Assembly: GCF_001426245.1 (NCBI RefSeq)
Contig: NZ_LMCM01000001.1
Coordinates: 374,625-438,624, forward strand
Direction of reading: 5' to 3'
Source: Phycicoccus sp. Root101
GTDB lineage: Bacteria > Actinomycetota > Actinomycetes > Actinomycetales > Dermatophilaceae
DNA: 64,000 bases
Both the position numbers and the translations under genes were made by a program. The notes under the pieces were generated by a model, which saw only the letters and a program-made list of their open reading frames with translations, was not told the origin of the DNA and ran no database searches. Below are positions 1 to 8,971 of the stretch, piece after piece. Positions within the stretch are counted from its first letter, which is position 1. The number at the start of each line of letters is the position of its first letter.

Positions 1-159
1 GTTGGTCGCCAGCAGCTGCGCCGGGGTCGCCGACGGGAAGCCGAGGAGCAGGGCCGGGAGCTGCACGAGCCCACCACCGCCCACCACGGCGTCGACCCAC
101 CCCGCGCCGAACCCCGCCAGGGCCATCAGCAGGACCGTGGTCAGGTCGAGGTCGGGCAC
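1..159 (-). CDS. TauE/SafE (TSUP) family membrane exporter, N-terminal fragment
   Basis: Only the first 53 codons lie in the window; the gene continues leftwards past position 1. The start is a GTG at 159 directly after the TAG of the HAD gene, so the two are translationally coupled. The fragment has a hydrophobic first helix followed by a Gly-rich GAGWVDAVVGGGG segment and QLPALLL. This is the typical N-terminus of TauE/SafE transporters, which move sulfite, sulfonates or similar small anions across the membrane. The substrate cannot be judged from the fragment. Family call is good; coordinates are partial. Confidence 0.8.
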   Translation of the reverse strand, partial: MPDLDLTTVLLMALAGFGAGWVDAVVGGGGLVQLPALLLGFPSATPAQLLATN

Positions 160-918
160 CTACCGACCCAGCCAGCCGTCGACGATGTCCAGGATGTCGA
201 GCAGCTCGTGGGCCTCGGCGTCGGGCGTGACGTCGACCGTGACCCGCTGGCTCTCCGGGATGTCGCTGTGCGGCACCCAGATCGCGCGCATGCCGACCTG
301 CTGGGGGCCGTGCACGTCCTCGTACGGCCGGTCGCCGACGTAGACCGCTGCCTGCGGCTCGACACCGACCGCGGCGCAGGCGGCGAGGAACGCCTCGGGG
401 TGCGGCTTCACGACGTGGATCTCGGAGGAGTACACGTCACCGTCGACGAGGTCCAGGACGCCGTCGCGCTGGAACACCTCGCGATGGTAGGCCCGGGTCC
501 AGATCGTGTTGGACAGCACGCCCACCTTGAGCCCGCGGTCGTGCAGCCCCTCCCAGAGCGGGCGGACCTGTGGGTCCGTGTGGGTGTGCGGCTCCCAGAA
601 CCTCCGGTATGCCGCCAGCGCCAGGTGGTGCCGGTCGTGCTCGGCGTCCACCCCCGCGTCCGCGAGGATCTGCTCGATCGACGCGCTCTCGTGGCTCTCA
701 CGTCCCCGGGACCACGCGCGCTCCTCGGCGGCGTGGATCCGCATCGCGAGCGAGTCGGCCTCGGCAAGGTCGTCGGCCGGCATGTCGGGATCCTCGACGG
801 GCAGGCCATGGACCTCGCGCGCGAAGACCCGCCACTGCTTCGGCAGGTCGACATCGTGCCAGGGCGTCAACGTGCCGCCCCAGTCGAAGATGACCGCCTC
901 GAGGGGCACAGCCCCCAT
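160..918 (-). CDS. HAD-superfamily hydrolase
   Basis: 252 residues. Motif I is DWGGTLT near residue 12, where the second Asp of the usual DxD is replaced by Gly. Motif II is the Ser of VLSNT, motif III is the Lys of VVKPHPEAF, and motif IV is GDRPYEDVHG. The fold and length fit a haloacid dehalogenase-like phosphatase with a helical cap (residues about 20-110). The DWGG form of motif I lacks the usual general-acid Asp, so activity may be weak or of another type. The ATG at 918 overlaps the TGA of proS (TGATG) and the TAG abuts the GTG of the exporter gene, so all three are probably one transcript. Substrate unknown. Confidence 0.85.
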   Translation of the reverse strand: MGAVPLEAVIFDWGGTLTPWHDVDLPKQWRVFAREVHGLPVEDPDMPADDLAEADSLAMRIHAAEERAWSRGRESHESASIEQILADAGVDAEHDRHHLALAAYRRFWEPHTHTDPQVRPLWEGLHDRGLKVGVLSNTIWTRAYHREVFQRDGVLDLVDGDVYSSEIHVVKPHPEAFLAACAAVGVEPQAAVYVGDRPYEDVHGPQQVGMRAIWVPHSDIPESQRVTVDVTPDAEAHELLDILDIVDGWLGR

Positions 919-2702
919 CAGCCGGCCGAGCCGTTCACCGCGGCCAGGACCGCTGCGACGACGCCGTCGACCGGGACCTCGGTGCGCTCCCCGGTGGCGC
1001 GGTCCTTGACCTCGACGATGCCGTTCTCGAGCGACTTGCCGACGACCACGATGGTCGGGATGCCGATGAGCTCGGAGTCCTTGAACCGCACGCCGGGGCT
1101 GACCTTCTGCCGGTCGTCGAACAGCACCGTCAGGCCCGCGGCCTCGAGCTCGCGGACGAGCTCCTCGGACTTCGTGAAGACCTCGGGGTCGCGGTTCATG
1201 TCCTTGCCCGCGGCAACCAGGTGGACGTCGGCGGGGGCGATCTCGCGCGGCCAGCGCAGGCCGAGCTCGTCGTGGTTGCCCTCCGCGACGCAGGCCACCG
1301 CCCGCGAGACCCCGACGCCGTAGGAACCCATGATGACCGTCTGGAGCTTGCCGTTCTGGTCCAGCACCTTGAGGTCGAGGGCCTCGGCGTACTTCGTGCC
1401 GAGCTGGAAGATGTGGCCCATCTCGATGCCGCGGGCCGACTCGAGGTCGTGGCCGCACGAGGGGCAGGCGTCGCCGGGGCGGACGTCGGCCGCCTCGATC
1501 GTGCCGTCGGCGGTGAAGTCGCGGCCGGCGACGAGGTCGATGACGTGCTTGCCGGGGACGTCGGCACCGGTCACCCAGCGGGTGCCCTCGACGACGCGGG
1601 GGTCGAGCAGGTAGCGGATCCTCGACGACGACTCGGAGCCGAGGGCGCCCGGCCCGATGTAGCCCTTGGCGAGGGCGGGGTTGGCCGCGAAGTCCTTCTC
1701 CTCGAACGCCTCCACCTCGGCGGGCTCGACCTGGGCGCCCAGGCGCTTCTCGTCGATCTCGCGGTCGCCGGGCACGCCGATGGCGAGGGGCTCGCGGGTG
1801 CCGTCGGGGTGCACGAGCACGACGAGGACGTTCTTCAGGGTGTCGCTCGCGGCCCAAGGACGGTCCTCCCGGGGGAAGGCCGCGTTGAGGTGGTCGACCA
1901 GGGTCTCGATGGTCGGGGTGTCGGGGGTGTCCTCGGCGTGCGCGGCAGGCGCGTCGTCGTAGGGCAACGCGTCGGGGACGGGCACCTGCACGGCCTCGAC
2001 GTTCGCGGCATACCCGCAGTTGCGGCAGTGGACGTAGGTGTCCTCGCCGTTCTCCGCGGTGGCGAGGAACTCCTCGCTCTTGGACCCGCCCATGGCGCCG
2101 GCCATCGCCTGGACGATGACGTAGTGGAAGCCGAGCCGGTTGAAGATGCGGACGTATGCGTCACGGTGCAGCTGGTAGCTCTTGTCGAGCCCGGCCACGT
2201 CGATGTCGAACGAGTAGGAGTCCTTCATGATGAACTCGCGGCCGCGCAGGATGCCGGCGCGCGGACGCGCCTCGTCGCGGTACTTCGTCTGGATCTGGTA
2301 GATCGACAGGGGCAGGTCCTTGTAGGACGAGTAGAGGTCCTTCACCGTGAGGGTGAACATCTCCTCGTGCGTCGGGCCGAGCAGGTAGTCGGCACCCTTG
2401 CGGTCCTGGAGGCGGAAGATGTTGTCGCCGTACTCGGTCCAGCGCCCGGACGCCTCGAAGGGCTCCTTGGGCAGCAGGGCGGGGAAGAGCAGCTCCTGGG
2501 AGCCGATCGCGTCCATCTCCTCGCGGACGATCTTCTCGACCTTGCGCAGGACCTTCAGGCCGAGCGGCAGCCAGGTGTAGATGCCGGGGCTGACGCGGCG
2601 GATGTAGCCGGCCCGGACGAGCAGCCGGTGGCTCGGCACCTCGGCATCGGCCGGGTCCTCGCGAAGGGTTCGCAGGAACAGGGTCGACATGCGCAGTGCC
2701 AC
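918..2702 (-). CDS. proS: Prolyl-tRNA synthetase
   Basis: 594 residues, the usual size for bacterial-type ProRS with the inserted editing domain. It charges tRNA-Pro with proline in the cytoplasm. Visible parts in order: class II motif 1 in the N-terminal region, the GPTHEEMFT substrate loop near residue 111, motif 2 ([18 protein letters not shown]), an editing insertion at roughly residues 220-390, motif 3 (GVGVSRAVA) near 440, and a C-terminal anticodon-binding domain ending AAVNGSAG. The GTG at 2702 is preceded by a GAGGAG ribosome site; an in-frame ATG twelve bases downstream (MSTLF) is the alternative. A small hairpin (TGGTGG/CCACCA, 2718-2733) sits just upstream in the probable leader. 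Confidence 0.97.
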   Translation of the reverse strand: MALRMSTLFLRTLREDPADAEVPSHRLLVRAGYIRRVSPGIYTWLPLGLKVLRKVEKIVREEMDAIGSQELLFPALLPKEPFEASGRWTEYGDNIFRLQDRKGADYLLGPTHEEMFTLTVKDLYSSYKDLPLSIYQIQTKYRDEARPRAGILRGREFIMKDSYSFDIDVAGLDKSYQLHRDAYVRIFNRLGFHYVIVQAMAGAMGGSKSEEFLATAENGEDTYVHCRNCGYAANVEAVQVPVPDALPYDDAPAAHAEDTPDTPTIETLVDHLNAAFPREDRPWAASDTLKNVLVVLVHPDGTREPLAIGVPGDREIDEKRLGAQVEPAEVEAFEEKDFAANPALAKGYIGPGALGSESSSRIRYLLDPRVVEGTRWVTGADVPGKHVIDLVAGRDFTADGTIEAADVRPGDACPSCGHDLESARGIEMGHIFQLGTKYAEALDLKVLDQNGKLQTVIMGSYGVGVSRAVACVAEGNHDELGLRWPREIAPADVHLVAAGKDMNRDPEVFTKSEELVRELEAAGLTVLFDDRQKVSPGVRFKDSELIGIPTIVVVGKSLENGIVEVKDRATGERTEVPVDGVVAAVLAAVNGSAG

Positions 2703-2809
2703 TTCGGACTCCTCAGGTGGTGGACAACCACCAGAGGATATCGGTGCGTGTGCCGCGGGCTCACCCCAGTTGTGCCGGCGGAGGGCCGCACGGGTCCGGA
2801 CGGCGCTGG

Positions 2810-2815
2810 CACACT
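2810..2815 (+). promoter_or_regulatory. -10 hexamer CACACT of a probable leaderless gene
   Basis: CACACT ends exactly 6 nt before the ATG at 2822, and there is no ribosome site in between. This matches the A2/T6 pattern of actinobacterial -10 boxes and places transcription start at or next to the A of ATG. Confidence 0.45.
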
Positions 2816-2821
2816 GGCGGC

Positions 2822-3457
2822 ATGAGCTCCGACGCCACCGTGGACGACCACCGGATCGAGACCGCCGACCAGCTGCGGGAGCTCGTCGGCGACCCGCTCC
2901 CCCGGGTGCGGGACAAGGTCAGGACGTCGCTGCACGAGCTCGACCGGGACTGGATCGCCGCGTCACCGTTCTGCGTCGTGTCGACCTCGGACGCCCTGGG
3001 ACGGTGCGACTCCTCGCCGAAGGGCGACCCGGCGGGGTTCGTCAAGGTCCTCGACGACACGACGCTCGCCGTCCCCGAGCGCAGGGGCAACAAGCGGGTC
3101 GACGGCTACCTCAACGTCCTGGAGAACCCGCACGCCGGCCTGATCTTCCTCGTCCCCGGCCGCGGTGACACGCTGCGTGTCAACGGCCGCGCCCGGCTGG
3201 TCTCCGACGCCCCGTGGTTCGACGACATGGAGGTCAAGGGCCACCGCCCCGTGCTGGCACTCGTCCTCGACGTGGAGGAGGTCTTCTTCCACTGCGCCAA
3301 GGCGTTCATGCGCAGCAAGCTGTGGCACCCGGCGACCTGGGACCCGATGGCCGTCGGCTCCCGGCCGGAGATCGCCAAGGCCCTGGAACGACCGGAGGAC
3401 TCGGTCGAGGAGCTCGAGAGGTACTACGGCGAGCAGTACTCGACCGGCCTGTACTGA
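2822..3457 (+). CDS. PPOX-class FMN flavoprotein (MSMEG_1061-like)
   Basis: 211 residues. The split-barrel flavoprotein features are clear: [22 protein letters not shown] near residues 40-60, a conserved [17 protein letters not shown] stretch where FMN phosphate is bound, and [16 protein letters not shown]. This arrangement, with Asp-Ser-Ser-Pro-Lys-Gly-Asp, is typical of the pyridoxamine 5'-phosphate oxidase-like subgroup named after MSMEG_1061. Those proteins bind FMN, but their physiological substrate is not established. It is divergent from proS and convergent with the DoxX gene, leaving only 13 bases between the two stop codons. Confidence 0.85.
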   Translation: MSSDATVDDHRIETADQLRELVGDPLPRVRDKVRTSLHELDRDWIAASPFCVVSTSDALGRCDSSPKGDPAGFVKVLDDTTLAVPERRGNKRVDGYLNVLENPHAGLIFLVPGRGDTLRVNGRARLVSDAPWFDDMEVKGHRPVLALVLDVEEVFFHCAKAFMRSKLWHPATWDPMAVGSRPEIAKALERPEDSVEELERYYGEQYSTGLY

Positions 3458-3470
3458 CCGGCACGCCTCG

Positions 3471-3887
3471 TCAGCGGCCGGCGGCCCGGAGGGCGGTGCG
3501 GATCAGCGGGAGCTGGAGCGGCAGCCGCGCCACGGTGCCGGCGAACATCGCCCTGGCCCCGGTGGTCTGCCGGCGCTGGGCGCGCTTGCCGTGGTTGACG
3601 CTCATCTGGACGTTGCCCGGCAGGATCGCCACCAGCAGGGCGGCGCTCCCCCAGCCGGCGAGGCGACGGGTCCGCGGGTGGAGCAGGCCGGCGGCACAGA
3701 CGAGCTCGGCGACACCGGACGCGTAGACCAGCTCGCGTCGTCGCGGGAGCGAGTTCGGCACGAGCGGCTCGAACACCTCCGGCTTGGTCAGGTGGGTCAC
3801 CCCCGACGTGAGGAACAGCGCCGCCAGCCCGGCGACGTCCTTGCTCAGGGGCGGGGTGGTGTCGCGAACGGCGCGCAGGGAGGTCAT
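3471..3887 (-). CDS. DoxX-like small membrane protein
   Basis: 138 residues with four hydrophobic segments (KDVAGLAALFLTSGVTHL, ELVYASGVAELVCAAGLL, GWGSAALLVAILPGNV and a weaker last one). The G-V/T-HL, GVAELVCAAGLL and PGNVQMSV pattern fits DoxX/DUF417-type integral membrane proteins. Family members are implicated in redox stress at the membrane, but no precise role can be assigned here. The ATG at 3887 overlaps the stop of the upstream membrane-protein gene by four bases (ATGA), so the two are cotranscribed. Confidence 0.75.
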   Translation of the reverse strand: MTSLRAVRDTTPPLSKDVAGLAALFLTSGVTHLTKPEVFEPLVPNSLPRRRELVYASGVAELVCAAGLLHPRTRRLAGWGSAALLVAILPGNVQMSVNHGKRAQRRQTTGARAMFAGTVARLPLQLPLIRTALRAAGR

Positions 3888-4135
3888 GGGTCCATCCTGT
3901 CCGGCTCGGCCACCCGGTGCGCGGCGAGGTACCGCAGCCGGGCCCGCAGCGCCAGGGCGAAGGTGACCCCACCGAGGGCGACCAGCACGAGGCCGACCCA
4001 GAGCCAGGTGCGCCCCTCGGGCTGCACCCCGGGCACGAGCGCGACGAACAGGCCGAAGGCGAGCACGGAGCCGGTGAGCCACAGCAGGGCGTTGCCCGCG
4101 GCCGGGTCGTCCTCCCGGGGCGCGTCCTGCTGCAT
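3884..4135 (-). CDS. Small two-helix membrane protein, unrecognised
   Basis: 83 residues. A short acidic N-terminus (QQDAPREDD) precedes two hydrophobic helices, about residues 16-36 and 44-65, and a basic tail with RARLRYLAAHR. No catalytic motif is visible. The start codon overlaps the stop of the GNAT gene (TGATG) and the stop overlaps the DoxX start (ATGA), so the product comes from a three-gene transcript with both. The tight coupling is the main reason for accepting it as a gene. Confidence 0.65.
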   Translation of the reverse strand: MQQDAPREDDPAAGNALLWLTGSVLAFGLFVALVPGVQPEGRTWLWVGLVLVALGGVTFALALRARLRYLAAHRVAEPDRMDP

Positions 4136-4980
4136 CAGAGCAGGACGGTCGAGAACGAACCGACGTCCTCGAAGCCGACCTTCGTGTAGGTCGCACGCGC
4201 GCTGGTGTTGAAGTCGTTGACGTACAACGTGACCCACTTGGCCCGCGTGGCCATCACCTGCTCGACGACGGACGCCATGAGCGGCACGGCCAGCCCCTGC
4301 CCGCGCAGGTGCGGTGCCAGCCACACGCCCTGCAGCTGGGCGCACCCGAGGGCCACCGACCCGACGTCGGCCTTGAAGATGACGGCACCGTCCTCGACGA
4401 CGACGAAGGTGTGGCCCCGGTCGATGAGGGCCAGGAGCGCAGTCCGGTATGCCGCGCCGGACCCCGAGTAGGGCGGGTAGCCGATCTCCCCCTCGAACAT
4501 GTGCGCCGCGGCCGGCATCACGAGGTCGACCTCGTCGGTCGTCGCGGGGCGCACGCGCGGGTCGAGATCGACCCCGAGGGACGACGGCAGGTCCATCGCG
4601 CTCATGAGCGGCTGGTCGGCACGCACCGCGCGCGCGGGACCCCACGCAGGTGCGAGGTGTCGCCACAGCTCGGCCACCTGGTCGGCCGGGCCGAGGATCG
4701 ACGCGCAGTGCCGTCGCCAGCGACGGACCCGGTCGGCGAAGAAGGCGATGTCGGCCTCGTCGGCCTCGACGGGGACGAGGTTGGCGCTGGACCAGCACAG
4801 CGACTGCAGGCGTCCGTCGACGCGGTGCCCGAGGACGGTTCCCGGCTGCGTCGTCAGCACTCCTTCTAGCAGGCGGGCGGCGACGAAGACGTTGGCCGGG
4901 AGGTTGCGGGCGCACACCTCGAGGGCGTCGTCGCGGTCCGCCGCCGTCAGGGCGTGGACCGGGTTCCGGGTGCGCAGCAC
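4135..4980 (-). CDS. GNAT acetyltransferase with DUF4081 domain
   Basis: 281 residues in two halves. The N-terminal half (about 1-140) is a DUF4081-type domain (CARNLPANVFVAARLL, SSANLVP, ILGPADQV). The C-terminal half is a GNAT acetyl-CoA domain with LQGVWLAPHLRGQGLA as the pyrophosphate-binding motif A and LYVNDFNTSARATYTKVGF as motif B. Actinobacteria usually carry this protein beside ispG, dxr and rip, and here it lies about 2.8 kb from ispG with an ABC operon between. The acetylated substrate is not known. Start GTG at 4980 is supported by a -10 hexamer 6 nt upstream. Confidence 0.9.
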   Translation of the reverse strand: MLRTRNPVHALTAADRDDALEVCARNLPANVFVAARLLEGVLTTQPGTVLGHRVDGRLQSLCWSSANLVPVEADEADIAFFADRVRRWRRHCASILGPADQVAELWRHLAPAWGPARAVRADQPLMSAMDLPSSLGVDLDPRVRPATTDEVDLVMPAAAHMFEGEIGYPPYSGSGAAYRTALLALIDRGHTFVVVEDGAVIFKADVGSVALGCAQLQGVWLAPHLRGQGLAVPLMASVVEQVMATRAKWVTLYVNDFNTSARATYTKVGFEDVGSFSTVLL

Positions 4981-4986
4981 GCAGTC

Positions 4987-4992
4987 AGCCTA
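4987..4992 (-). promoter_or_regulatory. -10 hexamer TAGGCT, leaderless start of the DUF4081 gene
   Basis: On the minus strand TAGGCT is followed by exactly 6 nt and then the GTG at 4980. No ribosome site can fit between. The same hexamer and spacing recur before purU. Confidence 0.6.
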
Positions 4993-5046
4993 GGCCGTGC
5001 GTGACGTCTGCGCGCCGCTATCGACCGACGACGCGGGCAGGACGGC

Positions 5047-5805
5047 TCACAGCACCTGGGAGAGGAACCGTCGGAGCCGGTCGCTGCGGGCGTCCTCGAA
5101 CACCGTGTCGGGCGAACCCGACTCGACGACGACACCCCGGTCCATGAACAGCACCTGGTCCGCCACCGAACGGGCGAACCCCATCTCGTGCGTCACGACG
5201 AGCATCGTCATGCCCCCGGAGGCGAGGTCGGCCATGGTCGCGAGGACCCCCTTGACCAGCTCGGGGTCGAGGGCCGAGGTGGCCTCGTCGAAGAGCATCA
5301 CCTGGGGCTGCATCGCGAGCGCCCTGGCGATGGCGACGCGCTGCTGCTGGCCTCCCGACAGGGTCCCGGGCCGGACATCGGCCTTGTGCCGCAGCCCGAC
5401 CCGGTCGAGCTGGGCGAGCGCCTGCTCGACCGCCTCGTCCTTCGAGAGGCCGCGGAGGCGGGTGAGCCCCAGGGTGATGTTGTCGCGGACCGTCTTGTGC
5501 GGGAACAGGTTGAAGTGCTGGAACACCATGCCCACCCGTTGCCTCAGCTGGTCGGGGTCGTCGGCGAGCACGCTGCGGTCCTCGAGCAGGACGTCACCGG
5601 AGTCGGGTTCCAGCAACCTGTTCACGACGCGCAGCAGCGTCGACTTGCCGGATCCCGACGGCCCGATGACACAGGTCGTCGAGGCCGCAGGAACCGCGAG
5701 GGTGACGCCACGCAGGACGTGGTTGGTGCCGAACGACAGGTGGACGTCGCGCGTGGCGACCGACACCCCGGTGGTGGCCGTGGGCGGTGCGGCGGTGGTG
5801 CTCAT
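5047..5805 (-). CDS. Polar amino acid ABC transporter, ATP-binding protein
   Basis: 252 residues. Walker A is GPSGSGKST near residue 43, the Q-loop is in VFQHFNLFPHKTV, the signature is [15 protein letters not shown], Walker B is VMLFDEATSALDPE, and the switch His is in VVTHEMGFA. HFNLFPHKTV together with ATSALDPE is characteristic of the HisP/GlnQ class that powers uptake of polar amino acids. Its start overlaps the permease stop by four bases. Which amino acid is carried cannot be read from the ATPase. Confidence 0.92.
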   Translation of the reverse strand: MSTTAAPPTATTGVSVATRDVHLSFGTNHVLRGVTLAVPAASTTCVIGPSGSGKSTLLRVVNRLLEPDSGDVLLEDRSVLADDPDQLRQRVGMVFQHFNLFPHKTVRDNITLGLTRLRGLSKDEAVEQALAQLDRVGLRHKADVRPGTLSGGQQQRVAIARALAMQPQVMLFDEATSALDPELVKGVLATMADLASGGMTMLVVTHEMGFARSVADQVLFMDRGVVVESGSPDTVFEDARSDRLRRFLSQVL

Positions 5806-6590
5806 CGGTGGCCTTCCTGGGCGAGGGCGAGGGACGGGGCGGCCGGGTCGGTGGGTTCGTCCTCGACGCGCTCCGCGCCGTCGGCGCGACGGCCGTCGCG
5901 CAGCCGGCGGTCGATGGCGTTGACGACGTGGGTGAGCGGCACCGTGATGAGCAGGTAGAACAACCCGGCCAGCAGGAGCGCCGACTCGTTGCCGGTGTTG
6001 GCGGCGGCGTCCTGGCCGATCCGGAACAGGTCGCGCTGGCTGGCGAGCAGCCCGAGGAAGTAGACGAGCGACGACTCCTTGATCAGCGCGATGAACTGGT
6101 TGACCAGGGCCGGCAGCACCCGCCGGATCCCCTGCGGGATGACCACCAGCCGCATGCCGCTCGGGCGTGAGAAGCCGAGCGCGCGGGCGGCCTCGAGCTG
6201 TCCTGCGTCGACGCTCTGGATGCCGGAGCGGAAGATCTCGCCGATGTAGGCGCTGGCGATGAGCGAGAGCGCGAGGATGCCGAGCGGGTAGGGGTTCGGG
6301 CCCCAGATCTGCAGCCCGACCGGCGACAGGCCGACGCCGATGAGCAGGATCGTCACGGCGGCGGGGAGGCCGCGGAAGATGTCGGTGTAGACCCGCGCCG
6401 GCCAGCGCAGCCAACGGCTGCCGGACAGGCCGGCGACGGCCAGGACCATGCCGACGACGGTCCCGATGACCGCCGAGGTGAGGGCCAGGATCAGGGTGTT
6501 GGGCAGTCCGACCTTGATCAGCTCGGGCAGGGCGGTGCGCATGGCGTCGACGTCGAAGAACGTCTGCCACAGGGTGCTCAGGACATCCAT
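5802..6590 (-). CDS. Polar amino acid ABC transporter, permease
   Basis: 262 residues with five or six membrane helices and the HisM/GlnP-type inner-membrane component signature. The EAA loop reads QLEAARALGFSRPSGMRLVVIPQGIRR near residues 150-175, followed by LPALVNQFIALIKESSLV. A C-terminal cytoplasmic tail of about 35 residues is rich in acidic residues and proline. Only one permease is encoded, so the transporter presumably uses a homodimer. It lies between the binding protein (42 bp gap) and the ATPase (4 bp overlap). Confidence 0.92.
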   Translation of the reverse strand: MDVLSTLWQTFFDVDAMRTALPELIKVGLPNTLILALTSAVIGTVVGMVLAVAGLSGSRWLRWPARVYTDIFRGLPAAVTILLIGVGLSPVGLQIWGPNPYPLGILALSLIASAYIGEIFRSGIQSVDAGQLEAARALGFSRPSGMRLVVIPQGIRRVLPALVNQFIALIKESSLVYFLGLLASQRDLFRIGQDAAANTGNESALLLAGLFYLLITVPLTHVVNAIDRRLRDGRRADGAERVEDEPTDPAAPSLALAQEGHR

Positions 6591-6632
6591 CCCTGGCCCT
6601 CCTCTCGGTGGTGGTGGTGGAGGTGGTCGTCG

Positions 6633-7469
6633 TTACCGGGCAGCGCCGATGGCGACCGAGCCGCTGCCCGGCGTGAAGTCGGCCGGGATCTCGCGGCTGG
6701 GGTAGTACTGCTTCTGCAGCTTCGCCCAGGTGCCGTCGGCGATGACCTCGTCGAGGGCCTTGTCGACGGCCTTGCGCAGGGCGTCGTTCTGCTGGTTCAC
6801 GGCGAATGCCGTGCCACCCGGGTCGAGCTGCTTGGCGACGGCGAGCACCTTGCCACCGGAGTCGGTGGCCGTCTTCTCGCCGATCTCCGCGGGGGTCACC
6901 CACGCGTCCGCCGTACCCGCCTTGAGCTGGTTGAGGGCGGCGTTGTAGTCGGGCACCCGCACGGGGTCGAGGTTCTCGCGCGTGGCGAAGTCGTCCTGGA
7001 CGGTGCCCTGCACGACGACGACCCGCTTGCCGGACAGCTGGTCGAACGACGTGATCGGCGAGCCCTTCGGGACGTCGAGGCCGAGGAAGCCGAAGTCGTA
7101 CTTGTTGGAGAACGCCACGGTCTTCTTGCGCGCCTCGGTGATGCTGATCGAGGACGACCCGAGGTCGTACTTGCCGGTCTTGACCTGGGCGAGCAGCGAG
7201 CTGAACTCGGTGCCGACGAACTGGACCTTGAGGCCGAGCTTGGCGGCCACGGCCGAGAGGAGGTCGTTGTCGAACCCGGTGAACTTGCCGTCCTTGAGGA
7301 AGACGTTCGGCGGCGCGTCGGTCAGCGTGCCGACGCGCAGCGTGCCGGGCTGCTGGAGCTTGTAGGGGTTGGACTCGGCGGAGCTGCTGCTGCCCCCACC
7401 GCACGCGGCGAGGGAGAGCGCGAGCGCTGCGGAGGTGGCGAGGACGAGGGCGCGACGGCGCACGGACAT
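6633..7469 (-). CDS. Amino acid ABC transporter, solute-binding lipoprotein (family 3)
   Basis: 278 residues. The signal peptide MSVRRRALVLATSAALALSL ends in a lipobox LAAC with Cys at about residue 23, so the mature protein is a membrane-anchored lipoprotein. The SBP family 3 pattern is plain: LRVGTLTDAPPN, GFDNDLLSAVAAKLG, VGTEFSSLLAQVKTGKYD, and ISITEARKKTVAFSNKY. These place it with GlnH/HisJ/FliY-type proteins for polar amino acids. It is first in the operon, ahead of the permease and ATPase, and is probably controlled from the inverted-repeat region at 7699-7729. Confidence 0.92.
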   Translation of the reverse strand: MSVRRRALVLATSAALALSLAACGGGSSSSAESNPYKLQQPGTLRVGTLTDAPPNVFLKDGKFTGFDNDLLSAVAAKLGLKVQFVGTEFSSLLAQVKTGKYDLGSSSISITEARKKTVAFSNKYDFGFLGLDVPKGSPITSFDQLSGKRVVVVQGTVQDDFATRENLDPVRVPDYNAALNQLKAGTADAWVTPAEIGEKTATDSGGKVLAVAKQLDPGGTAFAVNQQNDALRKAVDKALDEVIADGTWAKLQKQYYPSREIPADFTPGSGSVAIGAAR

Positions 7470-7698
7470 GGTGATCGGTTCCTAGGGTCGTGAGGGCTGG
7501 GCAGGGTCGGCGCTGACCCGGGCGCGGGCATGACGGAACCCGCGCGGTGCTGGTGTGTCGGAAGGACGTTGACGAGGGGGCGGGCCGCACGCGGGCGCCG
7601 GGCAGGCGCCATACGGGTGCGGCTAGGGACAGGCCCGACGGGTCGGGCGGACACCGGGGACCGGTGCCGTGCGGCCGCTCAACGTGAACACATCAGAA

Positions 7699-7729
7699 AG
7701 TTATCCCACCCATAACTTCGGGTGATAAC
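7699..7729 (-). promoter_or_regulatory. AT-rich overlapping inverted repeats, probable operator/promoter of the amino acid ABC operon
   Basis: In otherwise very G+C-rich DNA this short segment reads AGTTAT-7 nt-ATAACT (7699-7717), overlapping a longer imperfect pair GTTATCCCACCC / GGGTGATAAC (7700-7711 and 7720-7729). On the minus strand GATAAC is a reasonable -10 with TTATCA 17 nt upstream as a weak -35. This gives a leader of about 230 nt before the binding-protein gene. Dyad symmetry over a promoter suggests a repressor site. The remaining leader (7470-7698) shows no gene and no riboswitch I can recognise. Confidence 0.5.
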
Positions 7730-7772
7730 CGGGGTGACGCTTCGCCCACGATGTGGGACGGGGCTGGACAGG

Positions 7773-8933
7773 TCAGCCGACGGTGACGCTGGGGGCCCCG
7801 GCACTGGCCTCGTCGACGGGCTCGCCCATCTCCTCGGCGATGCGCATGGCCTCCTCGATGAGGGTCTCCACGATCTGGCTCTCGGGCACGGTCTTGACGA
7901 CCTCACCCTTGACGAAGATCTGGCCCTTGCCGTTGCCGGAGGCGACGCCGAGGTCGGCCTCGCGGGCCTCACCGGGGCCGTTGACGACACAGCCCATGAC
8001 GGCCACGCGGAGCGGCACGGTCATGCCCTCGAGGCCGGCCGTGACCTCGTCGGCGAGCTTGTAGACGTCCACCTGGGCCCGACCGCACGACGGGCACGAG
8101 ACGATCTCGAGCTTGCGGGGCTTGAGGTTGAGCGACTGGAGGATCTGGTTGCCGACCTTGACCTCCTCGACGGGAGGAGCCGACAGGGAGACCCGGATGG
8201 TGTCGCCGATGCCCTTGGACAGCAGCGCCCCGAACGCGGTCGCCGACTTGATCGTGCCCTGGAACGCCGGGCCCGCCTCGGTGACGCCGAGGTGCAGCGG
8301 CCAGTCGCCCCGCTCGGACAGCATCTCGTAGGCCTTGACCATGACGACCGGGTCGTTGTGCTTCACCGAGATCTTGAAGTCGTGGAAGTCGTGCTCCTCG
8401 AAGAGCGACGCCTCCCAGACGGCCGACTCGACGAGCGCCTCGGCGGTGGCCTTGCCGTACTTCTCGAGCAGTCGGGGGTCGAGCGACCCGGCGTTGACCC
8501 CGATGCGGATCGAGACGCCCGCGTCCTTGGCGGCCGCGGCGATCTGCTTGACCTGGTCGTCGAACTTGCGGATGTTGCCGGGGTTCACCCGGACCGCGGC
8601 GCAGCCGGCGTCGATCGCGGCGAAGACGTACTTCGGCTGGAAGTGGATGTCGGCGATGACCGGGATCTGGGACTTGCGGGCGATCGCTGGCAGGGCGTCC
8701 GCGTCGTCCTGGCTGGGGCACGCCACGCGCACGATGTCGCAGCCGGACGCGGTGAGCTCGGCGATCTGCTGCAGGGTCGCGTTGATGTCCGTCGTCGGGG
8801 TCGTGCACATCGACTGCACGGAGATGGGCGCGTCACCGCCGACCTCGACCTTGCCGACCTTGATCTTGCGCGTCTTGCGCCGCGGCGCGAGGACGGGCGG
8901 GGGCAGTGCCGGCATACCGAGTCCAACAGTCAT
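7773..8933 (-). CDS. ispG: 4-hydroxy-3-methylbut-2-en-1-yl diphosphate synthase
   Basis: 386 residues. IspG (GcpE) reduces methylerythritol cyclodiphosphate to HMBPP in the MEP isoprenoid pathway, using a [4Fe-4S] cluster. The TIM-barrel part begins [27 protein letters not shown] and contains [10 protein letters not shown]-type and [11 protein letters not shown] motifs (here [10 protein letters not shown]). The cluster ligands are the two Cys of [10 protein letters not shown] near residue 285 and the Cys of CVVNGPGE near 320. dxr, two steps earlier in the same pathway, is about 2.4 kb away on the same strand with rip between. The ATG at 8933 is preferred over one 15 bases upstream because a -10 box lies 6 nt before it. 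Confidence 0.96.
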   Translation of the reverse strand: MTVGLGMPALPPPVLAPRRKTRKIKVGKVEVGGDAPISVQSMCTTPTTDINATLQQIAELTASGCDIVRVACPSQDDADALPAIARKSQIPVIADIHFQPKYVFAAIDAGCAAVRVNPGNIRKFDDQVKQIAAAAKDAGVSIRIGVNAGSLDPRLLEKYGKATAEALVESAVWEASLFEEHDFHDFKISVKHNDPVVMVKAYEMLSERGDWPLHLGVTEAGPAFQGTIKSATAFGALLSKGIGDTIRVSLSAPPVEEVKVGNQILQSLNLKPRKLEIVSCPSCGRAQVDVYKLADEVTAGLEGMTVPLRVAVMGCVVNGPGEAREADLGVASGNGKGQIFVKGEVVKTVPESQIVETLIEEAMRIAEEMGEPVDEASAGAPSVTVG

Positions 8934-8939
8934 GGCCCA

Positions 8940-8945
8940 AGTATC
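8940..8945 (-). promoter_or_regulatory. -10 hexamer GATACT, leaderless start of ispG
   Basis: GATACT on the minus strand, six bases, then the ATG at 8933. This supports the shorter IspG start and a leaderless transcript. Confidence 0.55.
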
Positions 8946-8971
8946 GCCCACCTGTGGTTTGATCCCCGACC

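Noticed and set aside
2-343. Plus-strand frame at the left edge
   Set aside because: Antisense to the TauE/SafE start and the HAD end; protein is Ser/Arg/Pro-rich with no motif.
7470-7698. Leader of the amino acid ABC operon considered as a riboswitch
   Set aside because: I cannot recognise the conserved core of any riboswitch class; only the dyad further upstream is supported.
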